Shown here piece after piece: positions 6,397 through 9,983 of a stretch of 9,983 bases of DNA; position 1 is the first letter of the stretch; every line of letters starts with the position of its first letter. A program made the translations under genes and the position numbers. The notes under the pieces are model-generated. The model searched no databases. It saw only the letters and a list, made by a program, of their open reading frames with translations, and had not been told where the DNA came from. Source of the stretch: Mucilaginibacter sp. (GTDB lineage: Bacteria > Bacteroidota > Bacteroidia > Sphingobacteriales > Sphingobacteriaceae); NCBI GenBank assembly GCA_028288315.1, contig JAQBNY010000318.1, positions 1 to 9,983 of the forward strand, in the 5' to 3' direction.

Positions 6397-9270
6397 TTAG
6401 TAGTTTGCTTGGTAGTAGTCAATATAACTATCCAATGTTTTTTTGTCGGCTAATTTATCCAGATTTTCCTGTGTTATTATAAAAAAGCTGTATTTATCCT
6501 TTGGGGTCTTCATTATTTCAGTCATTAGAGGGATAATTGCACGGGCATACTCCTTCACATTTTCCAAGCTGTTAAAGCGGCCAACATATATAAGCTGGTT
6601 ATCCGGTCCGGCATTTTTAAGGTGATGTTTAATATCCTTTCCCTGGTATTGTACCCTGTTAAACTGGCCGATACCAAAACGAGATGATGCCAGATTAGTT
6701 GTGCCGGTACTTACATTTACCACAAAATAGTAACGTGTGCTATCGCGCAAGCTAAAAATTTTGGATATAACTTTTAGAGGGACCGGTTTAACAGATGTAT
6801 CGGTTGTTTGCGGCTGATTAGTTACAGAAGGGTTTGCTGGTTGTACTCCCGGAAGCTGGCTAGCCGCTGTTGCCGGTTGCTCTGTTTTTTTCTCGGGAGC
6901 GCGAACATCTGCTACAGCCTCATACTTACCGGTGAATGGCGCCCGGTATTCGGTTTCCTGTTTATTAACTATCGGCAGGGTAAAATCTACGTCGTTCAAA
7001 TCCTTATCAGATAAAACTATCGGGCGTGCAGCCAGTTCGGCCTGGTTAGTATTAATATAAGCAAGGTGCTGGTTTACCAATGGTGTTATCAATTTATCAG
7101 CAGGATATTTGCTTGCAATCAGCTCCAGATCGGTTTTAAACGGCTGCAGTTTTTCCTGATGCCCTGCGGCAAATGCTCTTAAATACAAAAGCTGTGCAGC
7201 AAACCTATTGTTGGGATATTGATTTAACAAGCTATCGGCAGCGGCAATAACCTGCGGGTACTGCTTGGTAGCATATAAATCATACACCTTATTATAAAGG
7301 CCATTAAATTCTGTATTTTCATCGTTAAGGCGCTTGCTGTATTCCGGGTCAAGAATAGTTTTAGCAAACGGTGTTTCGGGATATTGTTTTAATAACAGGT
7401 CTTTGTATTTATCAGAATGGGCTATATTACTCTCGCTGTATAAACGATATAGGTTATAATAGAGCACCGGTTTATTGGAGTTGTCAGGGAAGCGGGTCAA
7501 AATTAATTCATACGTGGCAATAGCTTCCTTTTTGTCATCAAGCACATCCCGGTAAAAGTTGGCCATATCCAAATAAGCATTGTAAATCCGCAGGTTTGAT
7601 TGTGCCAGCAGTTGTGGGGTAAGGGGTAGGTTTTGTACAATATCGTGGCGGTAACTACTTGCATCTACCTTGGCAGTGCTTCTCAGTAACGGATCAGGTA
7701 CAGCATCCACATCTGCGTTTTGTGCAGTATTTAAAGTGTTAGTAGTAATATCACTGCTGGCACGATTACTTCTGCGCCAATTATCCTCCAGTTTACGGTT
7801 GCCCCATACCCGCTTAAAACTTGTAAAGCCCTGGCTTATGGCTGTTGTATTATAAAAATAAAATCTGCTACCACTTGGCGTGCTTGCCTGTGGTTCAGCC
7901 GGGTCATTAAATAAGGGATCATTTACCGCATTGGTCGTAGTTGTTGCAACAGCTTGCTGTTGCAGGGTATTACGGATAACCATTTCGTCTATCCGCTTGT
8001 GCCGGGTTGGCTCGTCAAGTGCGGCCAACATCTGCAATGTATCTTCACGACTAATGATCTGTAGCTTATCTGCCAGTAGCTGAAGGTTGTTTGCTTTTTT
8101 TTGTATGGTTATAAAGCCCGGGTAATTGGGCGATAGGTTCATTAGCGTACTATCGTAATAGTTCCTGGCCTCTATGTAGTCGGCTTTATTTTTAAAATAG
8201 ATGTCGGCCAGCCTTAAATAAGACAACCCTTTTTGATTTTGATTTTTTAAACTGCTGCCTACCGATTGTTTGTAGCTTTTAATGGCATCATCAATATCCT
8301 TATCGGCATATTGCAGCGTAGCTATCTGGTAATATATCTGGTCGGTAAATTCTTTATTGTTTTCATTTTTTAGTAATGACCTTAAACGGGTAAGGCGACT
8401 CATTTTAACCCCGCTTTGGCTATCCTCAATCCTAATACGGTTTAGGTTGGCGTTAAAGGCCATTTCAAAAGCGGCATTGCTTTTTACAATACGGCTGTAG
8501 CTAATTACAGCATCTTGCGGTTTTTGGTTAAGCTCCTGCAGTTGGCCCAATATAAATATCCAGCGCAACTCCTGTATCTTATTATTACTGTGCTTAATTG
8601 CCTGTTTGGCCATTTCTTCGCCATCGGCATAACTTTGCGTATTAATGTCGTATTGTAATTTGGCGGCATAAACATCAGCAGTAATTATTTTTTTAGGGTT
8701 GATGTTTTGAAGGGCGCTATCAAGTGACAGCTTTGCCTCATTATTTTTTTTAAGATACATCAAGGAGCGAGCCTTCCAAACCAATGCTTCCTGTTTAAGA
8801 CCGGCGTTATTAGCAAATGACCTTGTAACATAGCTAAAGTATTCTACCGCATCAAAATAGTTGCCCTGTAAAAAATTGGCCTTGCCCAAAATAAGGTAAG
8901 CATCGCCAATATAATGGCTTTGTTCTTTTATGCTGATGATTTTATTTGCCTTCTGTTTAACTAATTCCAGGTCCTTATCGGGTTCGGTAGTTTTAACTGT
9001 TGTATCGCGGTAAACGCTTAATATTTCGTTATAATCATCTATATAGCTTGCCGCGTAGCTGGCCTGCTTTTCTCTTAGTATTTCGTTGGCATTAAAAAGT
9101 ATGTTGTATTTGGCCGTAAGATTTTGCAGCCCGCGGTTAACCTTGCTCTTTTTTTCGAGCGAGCAGCCCGCAAAAATAATTATCAGCGCAAACAGAACAA
9201 TTTGCCTTGATTGTAAAAAGGTAGAATTAAGCCTCAAAGGTTTATAATTATAAATGACATAATAATTCAA
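6397..9270 (-). CDS. porW: PorW/SprE-type T9SS TPR lipoprotein
   Basis: PorW (SprE in Flavobacterium) is an outer-membrane-associated lipoprotein needed for type IX secretion and proposed to link the PorK/PorN ring to the Sov translocon. Positions are counted from the TTG at 9270 (957 residues). A signal peptide ends in a lipobox, FAGC, with Cys36, followed by SLEKKSKVNRGLQNLTAKYN (37-56), the kind of start seen in this family. TPR-like helical repeats fill about 117-400 (for example 120-150, 160-188, 312-340, 347-378) and 560-690. A conserved-looking block at 469-503 includes FYFYN, FKRVWGNRKLEDNWR and closes near SNR. A Pro/Thr/Gln-rich linker (about 790-830) precedes a C-terminal domain (about 833-957, from KVISKIFSLRDSTRYYFVV). 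No in-frame ATG exists before the lipobox. TTG at 9270 or TTG at 9237 are the candidate starts; the latter gives a compact 24-residue signal peptide with Cys25 and may be the true one. The penicillin-binding protein gene follows after 3 bases. Confidence 0.88.
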   Translation of the reverse strand: MNYYVIYNYKPLRLNSTFLQSRQIVLFALIIIFAGCSLEKKSKVNRGLQNLTAKYNILFNANEILREKQASYAASYIDDYNEILSVYRDTTVKTTEPDKDLELVKQKANKIISIKEQSHYIGDAYLILGKANFLQGNYFDAVEYFSYVTRSFANNAGLKQEALVWKARSLMYLKKNNEAKLSLDSALQNINPKKIITADVYAAKLQYDINTQSYADGEEMAKQAIKHSNNKIQELRWIFILGQLQELNQKPQDAVISYSRIVKSNAAFEMAFNANLNRIRIEDSQSGVKMSRLTRLRSLLKNENNKEFTDQIYYQIATLQYADKDIDDAIKSYKQSVGSSLKNQNQKGLSYLRLADIYFKNKADYIEARNYYDSTLMNLSPNYPGFITIQKKANNLQLLADKLQIISREDTLQMLAALDEPTRHKRIDEMVIRNTLQQQAVATTTTNAVNDPLFNDPAEPQASTPSGSRFYFYNTTAISQGFTSFKRVWGNRKLEDNWRRSNRASSDITTNTLNTAQNADVDAVPDPLLRSTAKVDASSYRHDIVQNLPLTPQLLAQSNLRIYNAYLDMANFYRDVLDDKKEAIATYELILTRFPDNSNKPVLYYNLYRLYSESNIAHSDKYKDLLLKQYPETPFAKTILDPEYSKRLNDENTEFNGLYNKVYDLYATKQYPQVIAAADSLLNQYPNNRFAAQLLYLRAFAAGHQEKLQPFKTDLELIASKYPADKLITPLVNQHLAYINTNQAELAARPIVLSDKDLNDVDFTLPIVNKQETEYRAPFTGKYEAVADVRAPEKKTEQPATAASQLPGVQPANPSVTNQPQTTDTSVKPVPLKVISKIFSLRDSTRYYFVVNVSTGTTNLASSRFGIGQFNRVQYQGKDIKHHLKNAGPDNQLIYVGRFNSLENVKEYARAIIPLMTEIMKTPKDKYSFFIITQENLDKLADKKTLDSYIDYYQANY

Positions 9271-9371
9271 TTGCCCGGTCAGAAAAAGATATAATCTGGT
9301 TTAACTATAATAGTTTTAAAAGCAATGGCTAATTTACTAAATAGTATGCAATAGGATTAATAAATTTGCGG
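9271..9371. other. Divergent intergenic region between porW and atpZ
   Basis: This 101-base AT-rich gap must hold start signals for both the leftward porW-PBP1A unit and the rightward ATP synthase operon. The rightward -7 element is clear (9361-9368). For the leftward unit the nearest match is TATCTTTT on the - strand (9291-9284), five of the six fixed positions of TAnnTTTG, but no TTG lies at the right distance upstream, so I do not call it. If the porW start is the TTG at 9237, the leftward leader extends to 9238. Confidence 0.6.
9361..9368 (+). promoter_or_regulatory. -7 promoter element of the atp operon
   Basis: TAAATTTG matches the Bacteroidota primary sigma -7 consensus TAnnTTTG at every fixed position. 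It ends 3 bases before the atpZ ATG at 9372. With the usual spacing the transcript would begin at about the A of that ATG, predicting a leaderless mRNA. The -33 TTG/TTTG partner is not convincing: around 9336-9343 there is only ACTAAATA. Confidence 0.6.
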
Positions 9372-9602
9372 ATGCCAGAAAATGAACAAAACGGAAACAA
9401 AGAAGCAGGCAAAGAAATAAACGCTTATGCCAAATATACCGGTCTTGCCTTCCAGATGATCGTAATTATAGGCTTGTTCGCTTTTGCCGGTTATAAAATT
9501 GACGAGGCCACCCAGCATGATGCCAAATGGGTTACGGCAGCGCTGTCACTTGCCGGTGTTTTTATATCATTGTACATTGTTATCAGATCAGTAAAAAATT
9601 GA
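9372..9602 (+). CDS. atpZ: AtpZ/AtpI-family protein, first gene of the ATP synthase operon
   Basis: This is a 76-residue membrane protein of the AtpZ (ATPase gene 1) family, which sits at the head of F1Fo ATP synthase operons. Family members have been linked to Mg2+/Ca2+ uptake and, as AtpI, to c-ring assembly; the role here is inferred. An acidic and polar N-terminus (PENEQNGNKEAGKE) leads to the family-type stretch YAKYTGLAFQM (19-29), a first helix (about 25-40) ending GYKIDEATQ, a short loop, and a second helix (about 54-72) with a basic tail. I chose ATG 9372 over the in-frame TTG 9366 because the TTG is part of the TAAATTTG promoter element. The stop TGA overlaps the TTG start of the next gene by four bases. 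Confidence 0.87.
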   Translation: MPENEQNGNKEAGKEINAYAKYTGLAFQMIVIIGLFAFAGYKIDEATQHDAKWVTAALSLAGVFISLYIVIRSVKN

Positions 9603-9983
9603 AAACACAAGCCACCATTATCGCTTTAGTAATATTTGTTTTGCTTTTAGCCTCCCTGCCCATATATTTAATATCTGCTGATAAAGCAAATTTGCTGGTG
9701 CCCCATTTTTGGCTTATGTTTATTTTTATTACCGGCCTTACTTTAATTGTAGTTATTGCAATTTTAATTACTCAAAAAATTAACCCCGAATTGTACGCGC
9801 AAACTTTTTTAGCAACAACAGTTTTTAAAATACTGGCATGCCTGGCTTTTTTGGTCATTTTTATCATGAAAAACAAGGTTGATAAGCTGGTTTTTACAAG
9901 CAATTTCTTTTACTTATATTTCTTAAATACAGCCTTTGAAGTTTATGTTTTGTTGCGTAACTTGCGCAACCAAAATTTGAAGT
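9599..9983 (+). CDS. AtpI-like four-helix membrane protein, 3'-truncated
   Basis: An open frame runs from TTG 9599 to the window edge, giving 128 residues with no stop. It begins MKTQATIIALVIFVLLLA and shows four hydrophobic helices at about 6-26, 36-58, 69-90 and 102-120, with basic loops (KNKVDK) and a basic end (RNLRNQNLK) that suggests the stop is close. Its position directly after atpZ and before the expected atpB fits the small membrane protein found there in Bacteroidota atp operons, possibly an AtpI counterpart helping Fo assembly. I recognise the context rather than the sequence, so the function is inferred. Its TTGA overlap with the atpZ stop indicates translational coupling. The first in-frame ATG is at about 9717, inside the second helix and far too late, which supports TTG as the start. 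Confidence 0.78.
   Translation, partial: MKTQATIIALVIFVLLLASLPIYLISADKANLLVPHFWLMFIFITGLTLIVVIAILITQKINPELYAQTFLATTVFKILACLAFLVIFIMKNKVDKLVFTSNFFYLYFLNTAFEVYVLLRNLRNQNLK

Noticed and set aside
6443..8083. Several + strand open frames (6443-6625, 6808-7014, 7670-7855, 7880-8083)
   Set aside because: All lie opposite the porW-type gene, which has strong domain support; their composition is atypical of real proteins.
9284..9291. - strand TATCTTTT as promoter of the porW-PBP1A unit
   Set aside because: It matches five of six fixed -7 positions but no -33 TTG is placed at 19-21 bases, so chance in AT-rich DNA is as likely.
9366..9368. TTG at 9366 as the atpZ start
   Set aside because: It gives an extra Met-Arg before an ATG and lies within the promoter element TAAATTTG; the ATG at 9372 is preferred.

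Overview
The window comes from the chromosome of a Bacteroidota bacterium. The best guess is a Sphingobacteriaceae relative (Pedobacter/Mucilaginibacter type). The reasons are type IX secretion system (T9SS) genes, moderate-to-low GC, no Shine-Dalgarno sequences before starts, a TAnnTTTG-type -7 promoter element, and an atpZ-led ATP synthase operon. The genus is inference from protein style, not from a database match. Nearly all of the sequence is coding; no gap exceeds about 100 bases. I see no tRNA, rRNA, CRISPR array, insertion sequence or prophage gene.

Left (1-2204, + strand): the 3' part of gldM, then gldN seven bases later, ending at a strong intrinsic terminator. These encode the inner-membrane motor protein GldM and the periplasmic ring protein GldN of the T9SS core. 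gldK and gldL would be expected just upstream, outside the window.

Middle (2235-9270, - strand): transcribed from right to left are a porW/sprE-type T9SS lipoprotein gene, a bifunctional class A penicillin-binding protein gene only 3 bases behind it, and after a 94-base gap uvrC (nucleotide excision repair). The gap carries four 8-bp tandem units. uvrC converges on gldN at the terminator.

Right (9372-9983, + strand): a divergent 101-base intergenic region leads to atpZ and, overlapping its stop by four bases, an AtpI-like four-helix membrane protein cut by the window end. This is the start of the F1Fo ATP synthase operon; atpB is expected next. atpZ has a -7 element placed so that its mRNA would be leaderless.

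Taken together this is core genome: protein secretion (GldM, GldN, PorW), cell wall synthesis (PBP1A), DNA repair (UvrC) and energy (ATP synthase). I found no previously undescribed system. The points worth a second look concern start codons and leaderless transcription, the PorW-PBP1A coupling, and the octamer repeat.
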